64,000 bases of DNA from Psychroflexus gondwanensis ACAM 44 (GTDB lineage Bacteria; Bacteroidota; Bacteroidia; Flavobacteriales; Flavobacteriaceae). Below are positions 53,689 through 63,484 of this stretch, in pieces; the first letter of the stretch is position 1; each line of letters opens with the position of its first letter. Under the pieces are notes generated by a model. It did no database searches. It saw nothing but the letters and a program-made list of their open reading frames with translations, and was not told the DNA's origin. The stretch lies in contig NZ_APLF01000011.1 of the NCBI RefSeq assembly GCF_000355905.1, forward strand, positions 18,136-82,135, given 5' to 3'. The translations under genes and the position numbers were made by a program.

Positions 53689-54945
53689 TCAAATGCTTTC
53701 TTTTGAAGAGGTTTTGTTTTTGGATTCTATCCATAGCGACATGTATTTTGTACTTTGGGTGGTGTGGTGCATCAAGATTTGACCTATAAAATTTTGTTGT
53801 CGATGTCCCTCCAAATTGGTGTTGAGTTTAGTTAAGCGTTTAAAGAAATTGGCAGAGTGCACTTTGTACTGAAAGCGTTTATTGATAATCTGGAAGCCAT
53901 TGCGCTGCGCTATCTTCCAACGCTTAGGCATAGTGTATAAGTTTATGGCTTGCCTTGCTATTTCTTCAGCCGAGTTGGCAATTTCTCCACACCAAGGTAA
54001 ATCTCCACAAAGTCCTTCTGCACCAATAGTGGTGGTAATAGAGGGAGTCCCGGCTTTCATACTGTCTATAAATTTGCCTTTAAGGCCAGCGCCAAATCGG
54101 ACAGGACCCAAAAGAACTCTAGCATTTTTAATACATTCAATAGCGTTTGGAGCTCTGCCTTTTATTAAGAATCCTTGTTTTGGGTTATGAAGTTGCTCCA
54201 CCTTTTGAGAGGTGTAGGCACCATACACATGCAGCTCTGCTTCTGGGATAGCAATTTTAATAAGTGGCCAGATCTCTTCCTTTAAAAAGAGGGTTTTGTC
54301 CCAATTGGGGGCATGTAAGAAATTACCTATACTAATGAAGTTCTGGCGATCTTCAAAGGTCGGTAACTCACGGATATGCTCATCTTTGATGGGCTTGAGT
54401 AAGAATGGCACATAAAGAAGTAAACGTCGACTCACCTTAAATTCATCGACCAACAGCTCAATTTCTGCTTTAGAGATGATCAAGCTCATGTCCGATCTTA
54501 AAATCGAAGCGATTTCCCGCTTAGCCGTATCAGAATATAGAAACTCTTTTTTGAAGGCTTTCTTTTCTTTGTAGGCTTGCTGTCTGCCTTTTCTTAAAAA
54601 ATGAAGATCCTCAGTATCTAAAATCCGAATCGCTTCGGGGCAGTGTTCGGCGACTCTCCAACCAAATTGCTCTTCCATCATAAACCGATCAAAAAGCACG
54701 TGAGTAGGCTGCTCTTCATTGAGAAACTCATCAAATACTGAGGTATTGACCTCTATTTGTTCTTGGCGTATTCCCAGCGCTTCTAAATCCTCGGCATGTT
54801 CTGAAAAATTAGCTGGAGAGGCGTAAACGATATCAAACTTTCGTTTCAAAAACAATTCGATGAGTTGCATCATTCTCCCTCCAGCGGCCGAAGAATTTGG
54901 CTCAGGCCATACAAATCCAATAATTAAAAGTTTAGACCTACTCAT
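53689..54945 (-). CDS. Glycosyltransferase family 4-like protein
   Basis: I use ATG 54943-54945 (MSRSKLLIIGFVWPEPNSSAAGGRMMQLIELFL), giving 418 residues; the longer frame from 55026 adds 27 atypical residues. The first half has a GT-B-like Rossmann start and IRILDTEDLHFLRKGRQQAYKEK; the second has NFISIGNFLHAPNWDKTLFLKEEIWPLIKIAIPEAELHVYGAYTS, RVLLGPVRFGAGLKGKFIDSMKAGTPSITTTIGAEGL. The motif GAGLKGKFIDSM is the donor-sugar phosphate site. It probably builds a surface glycan; the substrate is unknown. Confidence 0.87.
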   Translation of the reverse strand: MSRSKLLIIGFVWPEPNSSAAGGRMMQLIELFLKRKFDIVYASPANFSEHAEDLEALGIRQEQIEVNTSVFDEFLNEEQPTHVLFDRFMMEEQFGWRVAEHCPEAIRILDTEDLHFLRKGRQQAYKEKKAFKKEFLYSDTAKREIASILRSDMSLIISKAEIELLVDEFKVSRRLLLYVPFLLKPIKDEHIRELPTFEDRQNFISIGNFLHAPNWDKTLFLKEEIWPLIKIAIPEAELHVYGAYTSQKVEQLHNPKQGFLIKGRAPNAIECIKNARVLLGPVRFGAGLKGKFIDSMKAGTPSITTTIGAEGLCGDLPWCGEIANSAEEIARQAINLYTMPKRWKIAQRNGFQIINKRFQYKVHSANFFKRLTKLNTNLEGHRQQNFIGQILMHHTTQSTKYMSLWIESKNKTSSKESI

Positions 54946-55056
54946 AGTTTTTAAAATCGTTTTTTTGCGAAAATCGTCAAATAAGCTAAATTTTGATAAA
55001 GATATCCGACTTATTTTTTGATACATTTGAGTTTAAATAAAAAGTAAATAAGCAAG

Positions 55057-55186
55057 TTGGATTTACAGCCCGAGCTTTGGGTAGAAAAGTATGGGGATTA
55101 CTTTTTTTAATTCATGGGTAATTATCCACAGAGTAAGGATAGCACTTACTTCGTGCCTCGATAATTCCTGGTTTAAAACATCATAA
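55057..55186 (+). pseudogene. ECF sigma factor, collapsed by internal deletion
   Basis: The frame LDLQPELWVEKYGDYFF matches the N-terminus of Bacteroidota ECF sigma factors. It is followed directly, after a shift in a T7 run, by NSWVIIHRVRIALTSCLDNSWFKTS-stop, the C-terminal end of region 4 (S-N-L-W-V-I-L-H-R-A-R in intact homologs). About 130 residues containing sigma regions 2 to 4 are missing. Start at TTG 55057 or a lost ATG. The stop overlaps the start of the anti-sigma remnant. Confidence 0.75.
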
Positions 55187-55435
55187 TGGAAGATACGTCA
55201 GAACATAAAAGTACCCGCCTCTTGTCTTAAAGTTTCAGAATTTAGTGATAAACAGCAATATGCTGAAGCTGCTTTTTGGGAAAAACTGAGAGTACAAATT
55301 CATATTTTACATTGTAAACACTGTTATACCTATCATCATAAAAATAAGGAGTTAACAGCGCTCATGACGAAACATGAATTTAGAGTGTTGTCCAAATCAG
55401 AGAAAGAGGACATCAAGGCGAAGCTTAGCCTATAA
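55186..55435 (+). pseudogene. Anti-sigma factor (zinc-finger type), frameshifted
   Basis: ATG 55186-55188 overlaps the ECF remnant stop and reads MEDTSEHKS before a +1 frameshift. In the other frame IKVPASCLKVSEFSDKQQ follows, then FWEKLRVQIHILHCKHCYTYHHKNKELTALMTKHEFRVLSKSEKEDIKAKLSL. The H-x-x-x-C-x-x-C motif (HILHCKHC) is the zinc site typical of anti-sigma factors. One frameshift near 55210 separates the two halves, so without it the 80-residue protein would be complete. The end overlaps the convergent putative porin gene by 6 bp. Confidence 0.7.
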
Positions 55436-57394
55436 AAAGAAATTCCATACCAGTCCAAACCTGATGGCAAAATCCCGATAAGGATAGCGAGGAGCAGAAA
55501 AATTGCTATTCCCTTGAAATAGGGTAGTAAAGTTTTCTAATTTTAAGTAAATTCTGGCTTCTCTTATTTTAGCATTTATAAAATAGTCTGCCGTGTAGAA
55601 TCCTTCTAGTTCTTGAAAATCCTGAATCGCAAATTCTGAAAGTATAGGATCGTAAGCCTTGCTCATAAAGCTAGAAAAGTAATTGAAGGTTAAACCCGTT
55701 TGCAAGTAAAGCGCTCTGTCGAAGAGGTAGTTGTCATAGAACAATGAGTTTCTGGTTACTATTTCAGGGACAGGAAATACAGACTCTCCATCTAAAACAT
55801 TTTGATACATGATGGTATTGGCTAGATTTAGATTACCGTATTTGAAATCCTTTTCAGCTTTTATTTTAAAATAGCGGATCTGTTGATCAGTTTGTAAGGG
55901 TCTTACCAAACTATCTGCCACTGCTCCTTCAGCAGTTCTTTCAAACCCGAAGTAAGCATGATTGTCGATTTGAGTAAGCGAGGCACTAATTTGGCCATAT
56001 ATTTTAGACTCAGCTTCCACTTCTAAACGTTGCGTATTCACATTATCAAAATTGGGATTGTACCAGTTGTAATTTTCGTAATCGCTTTGGTTTAGGATCC
56101 AGTTGAAGTTAGGCGCAGAGGAACTTATATCTAATTTTGCAGCAAACTGTAAAGAATCGGAGAGCGTCATACTCGCTTTCCCATGAACTTCATACCCATC
56201 GTAATCACCGGTAATATTATAGGCGGCTTGGCCTTCTAGCTTGAAGGCTTTATAAGTTTTTAGGTAAGTTCCCCCTAGGCTTACAATATCCGTTGTTAAA
56301 CGGTTAGGAATGGTTTGGTCTTCATTCACTAGGATTGTTCTATACCCGTAATTAAGATTTTGATGCCTCGCCATAAAACCTATTCTGCCCAAATACCTTT
56401 GGTAATACGATAAAATCATCGTATTGGAAACGTTTTGATATTCCACCTCATCGTTTAAGTTTGCGCTTTCAAAACTTGCTCCAAAAATCGCATTGGCCGT
56501 CCCTTGAGTGAATTGGTATTCTTTGTCTGTAAAATCTAAAATATGGTTTAAGCGGACTTGTCCATTCTGGGTGGAATCGTTTCCCGGTCGTATGTTGTAA
56601 AATTGATTGAGATAAAAACGTTTAGCATCTAGTTTGGTCTCTGCATTGGTGAGTCTTATCTCCGCTGTAGCTCTGTTCTGAACCTCTTCTATTTCATCGA
56701 TAAATTGTTGATTGGCTCTGTCGGTAAGTCCACCGCTTTGTTGATTCAAGATATCCTGAGTTGCAAAATGCGATCTTACAAAATACCGGTTATCGGTAGT
56801 TCTATAGTTGAGACCTAGTCTTAAATTTCCTGTACTGGCCAGAGATCTTTGGTAGGTTCCTAAAGATCGCAAACCTTTATAGGCTATGGAAACATTTAGG
56901 TTTGGTTTTAGATTGGTTGCAAATGTCGCATCTATGTTTTGTCCTTGTTCATAGACCGTTCTAAAGTATAATTCGGTGAATGGGGTAGGAACTTCGTAAT
57001 AGGGAATATCCTCTACTTCCAGATAATTGAAATGTTTTGCTCTTGCTCCAAATCTAGGTAGGGCATTGAGATTATTGAAGGTATACCCTAGTTCGTTATA
57101 AGGGAGGCCAACATTAGCAAAAGGCAATAATTCGAAATCGTCTTTACGCAAATAATTATAGGCATAATCCTTACGAATACTCAATGTGGTATCCACATAA
57201 GTAGTGTCGTTACTTATGCTGATGATTTTGTATTTGGTGATAGAGGGTTTATCACGGTCGTCTTTAACCGAAGTTGTTTTTTCACCTCTTTCAAAACCTT
57301 CATCAGGCACCTCGGATCCTGTGAGCTTTCTTCCTTGAGCCGACGAAAAAGAAGAACAGAATAGAATAAAAATTAAAAAGTATACCGACTTCAT
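55430..57394 (-). CDS. Putative porin (flavobacterial outer-membrane family)
   Basis: The 654-residue protein has a cleavable signal (SVYFLIFILFCSSFSSAQG) and a long alternation of aromatic, polar strands typical of outer-membrane beta barrels, such as GTYQRSLASTGNLRLGLNYRTTDNRYFV. The C-terminal strand ends FAIRFGLVWNFFL, as expected for BAM recognition. This resembles the annotated putative porin family that in Flavobacteria is often next to rnhB. The substrate is unknown. Confidence 0.85.
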   Translation of the reverse strand: MKSVYFLIFILFCSSFSSAQGRKLTGSEVPDEGFERGEKTTSVKDDRDKPSITKYKIISISNDTTYVDTTLSIRKDYAYNYLRKDDFELLPFANVGLPYNELGYTFNNLNALPRFGARAKHFNYLEVEDIPYYEVPTPFTELYFRTVYEQGQNIDATFATNLKPNLNVSIAYKGLRSLGTYQRSLASTGNLRLGLNYRTTDNRYFVRSHFATQDILNQQSGGLTDRANQQFIDEIEEVQNRATAEIRLTNAETKLDAKRFYLNQFYNIRPGNDSTQNGQVRLNHILDFTDKEYQFTQGTANAIFGASFESANLNDEVEYQNVSNTMILSYYQRYLGRIGFMARHQNLNYGYRTILVNEDQTIPNRLTTDIVSLGGTYLKTYKAFKLEGQAAYNITGDYDGYEVHGKASMTLSDSLQFAAKLDISSSAPNFNWILNQSDYENYNWYNPNFDNVNTQRLEVEAESKIYGQISASLTQIDNHAYFGFERTAEGAVADSLVRPLQTDQQIRYFKIKAEKDFKYGNLNLANTIMYQNVLDGESVFPVPEIVTRNSLFYDNYLFDRALYLQTGLTFNYFSSFMSKAYDPILSEFAIQDFQELEGFYTADYFINAKIREARIYLKLENFTTLFQGNSNFSAPRYPYRDFAIRFGLVWNFFL

Positions 57395-57472
57395 GATCTA
57401 TTTTAAAACGTGAGCAAAAGTATCATTTTTACTTAACTTTAGAAGTGTTTTAGAAATCGATATGGAATTTCA

Positions 57473-57480
57473 TATTTTTG
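57473..57480 (+). promoter_or_regulatory. -7 promoter box of rnhB
   Basis: TATTTTTG matches TAnnTTTG and lies 17 bp before the rnhB ATG at 57497. No TTG is clear at -33. Confidence 0.45.
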
Positions 57481-57496
57481 ACTTTTCAATGTAATT

Positions 57497-58096
57497 ATGC
57501 TTCAACCTTATTTTCAATCCGAAAAACTAGAATGTGGTACCGACGAAGCGGGTCGTGGCTGTTTGGCAGGTCCAGTCACCGCAGCAGCGGTTATTCTTCC
57601 TAAGGATTTTAAAAATGAACTACTAACCGATTCTAAGCTGTTGACTTCTCGTAAACGTGAGCTTTTAGAAGTTATTTTGAAAGAGAGTAGTGTAAGTTTT
57701 GGAATAGCCCACATTATGATGGAAACGATAGATGAGATCAATATCTTAAATGCTTCCATAAAAGCCATGCATGCCTCTATACAACAACTTACACCAGATC
57801 CTGAGTTGATTTTGGTCGATGGAAATAGATTCCACGCTTTTGCAGATATTCCCCACCAATGTATTGTAAAAGGAGATTCTAAATTCCTAAGCATAGCGGC
57901 AGCTTCCATTTTTGCCAAAACGGCGCGAGATGCCTATATGAAGACTATCGACAAAGAATTTCCTATGTATGGTTGGGCTCAAAACAAAGGCTATCCCACA
58001 AAAGCGCATCGGAAGGCTATCCGAGAGTATGGAATTACCAAATACCACAGGAAGAGTTTTAAATTACTGCCAGACCAGACTGAACTTAAATTTTAA
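57497..58096 (+). CDS. rnhB: Ribonuclease HII
   Basis: The 199-residue protein has the RNase HII catalytic residues: [24 protein letters not shown] (Asp-Glu), [26 protein letters not shown] (Asp) and [19 protein letters not shown] (Asp). It cleaves ribonucleotides in RNA-DNA hybrids. Divergent from the putative porin gene. Confidence 0.95.
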   Translation: MLQPYFQSEKLECGTDEAGRGCLAGPVTAAAVILPKDFKNELLTDSKLLTSRKRELLEVILKESSVSFGIAHIMMETIDEINILNASIKAMHASIQQLTPDPELILVDGNRFHAFADIPHQCIVKGDSKFLSIAAASIFAKTARDAYMKTIDKEFPMYGWAQNKGYPTKAHRKAIREYGITKYHRKSFKLLPDQTELKF

Positions 58097-58137
58097 AACC
58101 AACCTATAGAAAGTAACCAAAATTGTAATTTTCAGCT

Positions 58138-58145
58138 TAATTTTG
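58138..58145 (+). promoter_or_regulatory. -7 promoter box of the 817-residue lipoprotein gene
   Basis: TAATTTTG matches TAnnTTTG and lies 21 bp before the ATG at 58166. Confidence 0.45.
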
Positions 58146-58165
58146 TCATTAAATTTTTTCTGTCT

Positions 58166-60619
58166 ATGCGTTTCTCACTTTTGATGTTTTGTCTTTCGTT
58201 ATGTGTGATCTCCTGTGATTTTAATGCAGAATCGACTCAGGGTGAGTTGATCGATTTTATCCCGTCAAAATCCATTTTGGTATTGGAGTCTGAATCGCTT
58301 TCAGAAACCTTGGATGATTTTATATCGACAGACTTATACGATAATAATAAATCTTTACCCTTATTTAAAGAACTGCAAGAAAACTTCAGGTTTGTTAAAT
58401 ATTTTCAACAAGATGCAGAAGCTTTTTTGGCGGTAACCCCAATTGGAGAAAGAGAACTTGCCACATCTTTAATCATAAAGGATAAATATTTGAGCTTAGA
58501 TTCGCTCCAGTTGTCCAAAGAAAAGAAAATCGAATATGCTGGAAAATCTATTTCTGAATTTAATCTAGAGGGATTTACATTTTATACAACTCTTCTCAAC
58601 CGTGTAAGAATCGCTTCCGAGTCGAAACTGATTATCGAAAATGTGATTCGCGCCCATAATAATCAATTCAAATTCGATGCTATTTTCTATAAAGCCCATA
58701 AGGCAGCAACAGGAAATTCATCCCTGTTTATAAATCTGGAGGAGGCCCATTACCTTTACAAAAATGAATTTGATCAACTTTCTCCAAAGTCCTTACAGGG
58801 TTTGGGGAAATGGCTAAGTCTTGATCTGGATGTCTCTAGGGGGAATTTAAAATGGTCCGGGGTGATTCTCTCGCAGGAGAGTTCCAAAAAAATACATTTA
58901 TTTAAAGGGACTTCGCCGACTTCCTTTAGACTTCACGAAGTGACGCCCACCAATGCAACAGGATTTATGAGTCTTAGCTTTTCTAGCTTTGAAACCCTTC
59001 AGAAGAATAGAGCGAGTCAGAATTATTCAGCCACATCCTCCTTTAAGTCTCTTTTTGAGAACACAAACGAAGTAGGAGCTATTCAGCTAGAAAATGGAGC
59101 TTTGGTGTACGATATGATCAGTAATAATGTCACTCAAGCATTAGATTCTCTTAAAGTCATTAGCGAAGAAGAAAGCAGTTTTAGGAATCAGACGATTTAT
59201 AGTTTTGAACCAGAGAATGTCTTTGCAGATTTCTCTCCTTTGCTGTCCAATCATAAATTTGCGGTGTTTACAGTGTATGATAGTCACTTCCTTTTTGCTA
59301 AGGATCAAGAGACCTTAGAAAACCTCTTGGTGAATATCGATAACAGGTCTGTGCTCAGCGAATCGTCCTCCTTTCAGAATGCCGCTGGCGTGATGAGTTC
59401 TTCGGCACACATCACCTGGGCTGGTGAACTTGATGGAATTATGGATAAATTGCAGAAATCGGCAACTACAGACTTTCTACCCAATCTAGAAGATCTGGAT
59501 GCAAAAGCTTATAAATCTGTTATTATGCAGGCGACTCAAGAGGATAGTTTTGCATTTGTAAATGGGATAATCGCTAAAGCCAAAGCTGAAACAACTTCTA
59601 CAGAAGCCATCCAGGCAAGACGTATTAAGTTGGAGACTGACATTGCTACAGATCCACAATTTTTTATCAATTGGAGAACTCGCCAAAAGGATATTGTGGT
59701 TCAGGATAGCGAGAACACCCTTCACCTTATCGATAAAAACGGAAAAACACTATGGACTAAATCCTTAGACAGTAGGGTAGTAGGCGAAATTCTTACCTTC
59801 GATATTTTTAGGAATACACGATTACAAATGGCTTTTACCACTCAAAATAAACTTTATGTTTTAGATAAAAACGGAACCAATGTAAACCCCTTTCCTTTGG
59901 ACTTTGAAGATTTAGTGACCGAAGGTCTTGCTATTTTCGATTACGATAATAATGGTAAGTACAGATTTGTGGTGGTTCAAGATGAGGATATTCTCATGTT
60001 TAATAAAGAAGGCAAGCTTATTAAAGGATTTGATTATAAAGCGCAAGGAACAATACAGCGAACTCCGCAACATATCCGCATTGGCAGGAAAGATTATATT
60101 TTGGTAGAGAACGACTTAGGACTTAAAATCCTAAGTAGAACCGCCTCAGAACGCGTAAAACCAAATCAAAAGCTATCTTCTTCTGCGAATGCATGGGGAT
60201 TGCATAAATCTAGTTTTACGGGAACCAGTGTAGATGGGAATCTTATTGAAATTGCCCAGAACGGGATAGTGCAGAAAACAGAACTCGGTTTGTCCAAAAA
60301 CCATTTTACAGCAATACATCCCAAGTATGTAGTCACTTTTTCAGAGAATAAACTCAACATTAATGGAGTGAATAAAACTTTGGACTACGGTCTGTATTTG
60401 CCACCACAAATTCACGAACAGTCCACTAGGACCTTTTTTAGTATTGTAGATCAGCAAGCCAATAAAGTCTATCTATTCGATGAACAAGCGGAGCTCATTC
60501 CAGGTTTTCCAGTATTTGGAAGTTCTCAAATCGATTTGGATATGTCTAAGCCTAGCCAACTCCATTTTACGGTAAAAGGAGATGATGAAGCCTTATTGTT
60601 GTACACCAAAAACTTCTAA
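58166..60619 (+). CDS. Large flavobacterial lipoprotein with a beta-propeller-like C-terminal half
   Basis: An 817-residue product with a lipobox (FCLSLCVISCDFN, Cys17). The N-terminal half (20-490) resembles DUF3352-type proteins (FIPSKSILVLESESLSETLDDFIST). The C-terminal part (490-817) has repeated blades that read like a PQQ/FG-GAP propeller: IVVQDSENTLHLIDKNGKTLWTKSL, NKLYVLDKNGTNV, IFDYDNNGKYRFVVVQDEDILMFNKEGKLIKGF. It is probably periplasmic. It follows rnhB by 69 bp, and its stop overlaps lipB convergently by 4 bp. Function unknown. Confidence 0.78.
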   Translation: MRFSLLMFCLSLCVISCDFNAESTQGELIDFIPSKSILVLESESLSETLDDFISTDLYDNNKSLPLFKELQENFRFVKYFQQDAEAFLAVTPIGERELATSLIIKDKYLSLDSLQLSKEKKIEYAGKSISEFNLEGFTFYTTLLNRVRIASESKLIIENVIRAHNNQFKFDAIFYKAHKAATGNSSLFINLEEAHYLYKNEFDQLSPKSLQGLGKWLSLDLDVSRGNLKWSGVILSQESSKKIHLFKGTSPTSFRLHEVTPTNATGFMSLSFSSFETLQKNRASQNYSATSSFKSLFENTNEVGAIQLENGALVYDMISNNVTQALDSLKVISEEESSFRNQTIYSFEPENVFADFSPLLSNHKFAVFTVYDSHFLFAKDQETLENLLVNIDNRSVLSESSSFQNAAGVMSSSAHITWAGELDGIMDKLQKSATTDFLPNLEDLDAKAYKSVIMQATQEDSFAFVNGIIAKAKAETTSTEAIQARRIKLETDIATDPQFFINWRTRQKDIVVQDSENTLHLIDKNGKTLWTKSLDSRVVGEILTFDIFRNTRLQMAFTTQNKLYVLDKNGTNVNPFPLDFEDLVTEGLAIFDYDNNGKYRFVVVQDEDILMFNKEGKLIKGFDYKAQGTIQRTPQHIRIGRKDYILVENDLGLKILSRTASERVKPNQKLSSSANAWGLHKSSFTGTSVDGNLIEIAQNGIVQKTELGLSKNHFTAIHPKYVVTFSENKLNINGVNKTLDYGLYLPPQIHEQSTRTFFSIVDQQANKVYLFDEQAELIPGFPVFGSSQIDLDMSKPSQLHFTVKGDDEALLLYTKNF

Positions 60620-61341
60620 ACTTCTAAGAATTCAGCTTCAAATAGCTCGGCAAAGTGTTTTTTGAGCTTAGCTTTTACCTCGTCGACAGGCACCTCTTTT
60701 TGGCCGAGTTCCACGTTTAATGAAGTCACTGCTTTGTCTTTAATTCCGCAAGGCACAATATTGTCAAAATAGTCTAGGTCTGCATTCACATTGAAGGCAA
60801 AGCCATGCATGGTCACCCAGCGCGAAGCGCGAACGCCCAAAGCACATATTTTTCTAGCAAAGGGAGTTCCTACATCTAGCCAAACCCCAGTTTCACCTTT
60901 GCTTCGTTCTGACTTAAGGCCATATTCTGCCAAGGTAAGAATAACCATTTCCTCCAAGAGGCGTAGATATTTGTGGATATCGGTAAAGAAATTTTCAAGG
61001 TCCAAAATTGGATAGCCAACAATTTGTCCAGGACCGTGGTAGGTAATATCTCCACCTCGGTTTATTTTATAGAAAGTCGCTCCTTTCTCTGCCAGCTGCT
61101 TTTCGTCTAGAAGTAAGTTGGCCAAGTCGCCGCTTTTCCCTAGTGTATAGACATGCGGATGCTCTACAAAAATAAAGCTGTTGTCTGTAGGAAGGTCGCT
61201 TTCTTCACGCCTGTTTTTTATTTTTGTATCTAGGACTTTTTGAAATAATTCTTCTTGAAAATCCCAAGTTTCCTTATAATCTAGCAGTCCTAATTCCAGA
61301 ACTTTTATCGTTTTATTCATCGCCTTATCATTGAATTGCAA
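60616..61341 (-). CDS. lipB: Octanoyl-ACP:protein N-octanoyltransferase
   Basis: The 241-residue protein has the LipB motifs: FVEHPHVYTLGKSGDLANLL, INRGGDITYHGPGQIVGYPILDL, KICALGVRASRWVTMHGFAFNVNADLDYFDNIVPCGIKDKAVTSL, with the catalytic Cys in PCGI and the Lys in RKICALG. It transfers octanoate to lipoyl domains. ATG 61319-61321 (MNKTIKVLELGLLDYKETWDFQE) is an alternative, more typical start. Confidence 0.95.
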   Translation of the reverse strand: MQFNDKAMNKTIKVLELGLLDYKETWDFQEELFQKVLDTKIKNRREESDLPTDNSFIFVEHPHVYTLGKSGDLANLLLDEKQLAEKGATFYKINRGGDITYHGPGQIVGYPILDLENFFTDIHKYLRLLEEMVILTLAEYGLKSERSKGETGVWLDVGTPFARKICALGVRASRWVTMHGFAFNVNADLDYFDNIVPCGIKDKAVTSLNVELGQKEVPVDEVKAKLKKHFAELFEAEFLEV

Positions 61342-61522
61342 AGGTATACTTTCTAAAGAAAATGTTTTCTTTATTTTGATTTTACCACCGTTTCCTTAAC
61401 AGTTTTTCGATATTCAGTTTTAAGGTTTTGAGTTTACTTCATCTAACGTCCGTTGAGCGTGAAGACTTGAGTTTTAAGTTGAAACTTAACGCTGTTTTGT
61501 TAGACTGAAGGCATGATTTTCC

Positions 61523-61571
61523 AACATTTACGGTCTTCCCGTAACAAGTATACGGTCAAACCGTAAATGTT
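61523..61571. promoter_or_regulatory. Nested and tandem inverted repeats
   Basis: Two small hairpins stand side by side: TTACGG-TCTTC-CCGTAA (61528-61544) and TACGGT-CAA-ACCGTA (61551-61565). A larger inverted repeat, AACATTTACGGT (61523-61534) with ACCGTAAATGTT (61560-61571), uses the outer arms of both. The structure can fold two mutually exclusive ways. The rest of 61342-61737 has no gene. Confidence 0.75.
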
Positions 61572-61623
61572 TTAAACCTTAAAGTTTTACTATTGTAGTG
61601 TCAATAAAACTATAAGGCTATTT

Positions 61624-61637
61624 CACGCGCGCGCGCA
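61624..61637. repeat. Alternating CG run
   Basis: CACGCGCGCGCGCA is a 14-bp alternating purine-pyrimidine run with an 11-base CG core, unusual in this AT-rich genome and prone to slippage or Z-form. It lies about 100 bp before a broken lipoprotein gene. Confidence 0.9.
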
Positions 61638-61737
61638 AGCTGAATCTTTTTATAAACGTGGAGAGGTCATCTATGGGTTTACTTAGTTTTTCTTAAGAGA
61701 AGCAAAGAAAAATTAACTAACATAAACTCATATTCAA

Positions 61738-63484
61738 ATGAAAACTTTACCAAAAAGAGTATTACTTATAATTACAATTCTGTTTATCTTAACAAGTTGT
61801 GAAAAGGAAGAAACTGAATTCTCAAAGAGAAGAAATAGGGTCTAAGATTGAATTTAATAGAAAAGAAATCACTTTTTTAGAATTTCAAGAAAAGATTAAT
61901 TCCAAAGACAAAATTTTAAAAAAAATTCTAAAAAATAGAGATTCAAAACTTATAGATTCTTTAGATTTTGTAACAGGAATAGATGAATCCTCTATTGTAG
62001 AGATCCAAAGAAATGGGATAACAACTTACACAGCACGTGTATATACAAAAACAGATAGCATCAACGATTTTACAAATCTGTTGGTTAAAAATAGCGGTAA
62101 TGAAACAGAGATTCATTTTTTTCGTTATTTTCCATCAGAAGATTATCAAATGGCTATGCTTAACTCCATAACTCAACCTTTTGAAGGGGTTATTCAGTCT
62201 TTAGACAAAGATGGGTATGTAAAAGACGAAATAGTGGTTATAGAAGGAGAAACCTAGTCTAGATCGGCACCAGCACAATGTACATTTAGTTTCGATCTCG
62301 TTTGGCGTTGTAATTTTGGAGCTAATCACCCTGCGGGTTATCCTAATTGTCATGGAGGAAGCGTGGTAATTGGCTACAATGTAAGATGGACGTGTACTTC
62401 AGGTCCTGGAGGAGGTGGGTCAAATAATCCAGATCCAGATCCCAATCCTGGAAGTGGAGGAAGTGGAGGAAGTGGAGACGGAGGGGACGATGAATGTTAT
62501 GATTGTTTGCCTACAGAACCAATACCGGGAGATGAGGAATGCACAACTTCACTTTGTACACTAGACACTGTTTTAGAGCCTAACGCGTTAGAAGCAGGAA
62601 CCCGTCTTTGGATGTCTAGCCAGTATAGACAAGCTTTGCTTTCAGATGTATTAGATTTTATAATCTATGAAAATGATAACTCTGATGAATCTAAATTATT
62701 TTCGATTGAAGGCATGGAAGCCGAAAGGAATGGTGGAGAAGTGGATTATGAGGAGAAAGTAATCGTAGACGATAGCTTTAAAGACAACCAATGCCTAATG
62801 AATGTGTACGAAGCTATGGGGAAAGCACCAATTTTCGATAATTATTTGCAGAACTTTGATTCTGATATGTCTGTTGCGAATTTGAAGTTTGGGGCTGATC
62901 CTAACTTTGCTTCAAATAGAGACCAAAAATATAATAATGCAATGGCAATTACCAACCCACCATTAAATTCTAATATGATAAACATAGATTTTAATACAGA
63001 TCCATCTACCAGTGGGAATATCTTAAACAAGCCAGATGTGTTTAAAGCGGTTTCCCTAATACACGAGGTTTTGCACGCAGAAATGTGTAGAAAAATGTTG
63101 GATGCCGTGAGAGCTGCTGAAAATAATCAAACCACTCTAGATTGGGCAAATGATTGGACTCCAATTCAATTTCAACAATTCGTAGAATCTCTCGAAAACA
63201 AGTATTTTGGTATCTTCGACTATTATACTCGTTATGATTGGGACGAGAATGCCCCAAATAATGCTCAACACCAACAAATGGCTCAACATTATCGGGATGT
63301 GGTAAAACAAACCTTAACCGATTACGATCCAAACTTTACCGCTGCACAAAAAGAAGCCCTTTCTTGGATTGGGCTGAACAGCGCTAACATTGTGGCTTGG
63401 CAAAATTTGACTCCAATTGAGAAACAAACCATAAATAATACGATACAAAACATTCAAAATATTTTTCCAAATGGATGCAATTAA
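61738..63484 (+). pseudogene. Secreted lipoprotein with C-terminal HExxH zincin domain, broken
   Basis: ATG 61738 gives a lipobox signal (LLIITILFILTSCEKEE) but frameshifts before a TAA at 61843. The other frame continues (SQREEIGSKIEFNRKEITFLEFQEK) to an in-frame TAG at 62255-62257, then the same frame goes on without break to 63484: CTFSFDLVWRCNFGANHP, a Gly/Asp/Pro linker (62399-62495), and a zincin domain with HEVLH at 63062-63076 and a downstream H-x-x-x-x-x-H (QHQQMAQHYRD). One protein of about 580 residues was thus split by two lesions. It is presumed an outer-membrane-linked or surface metallopeptidase or effector. Confidence 0.82.
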
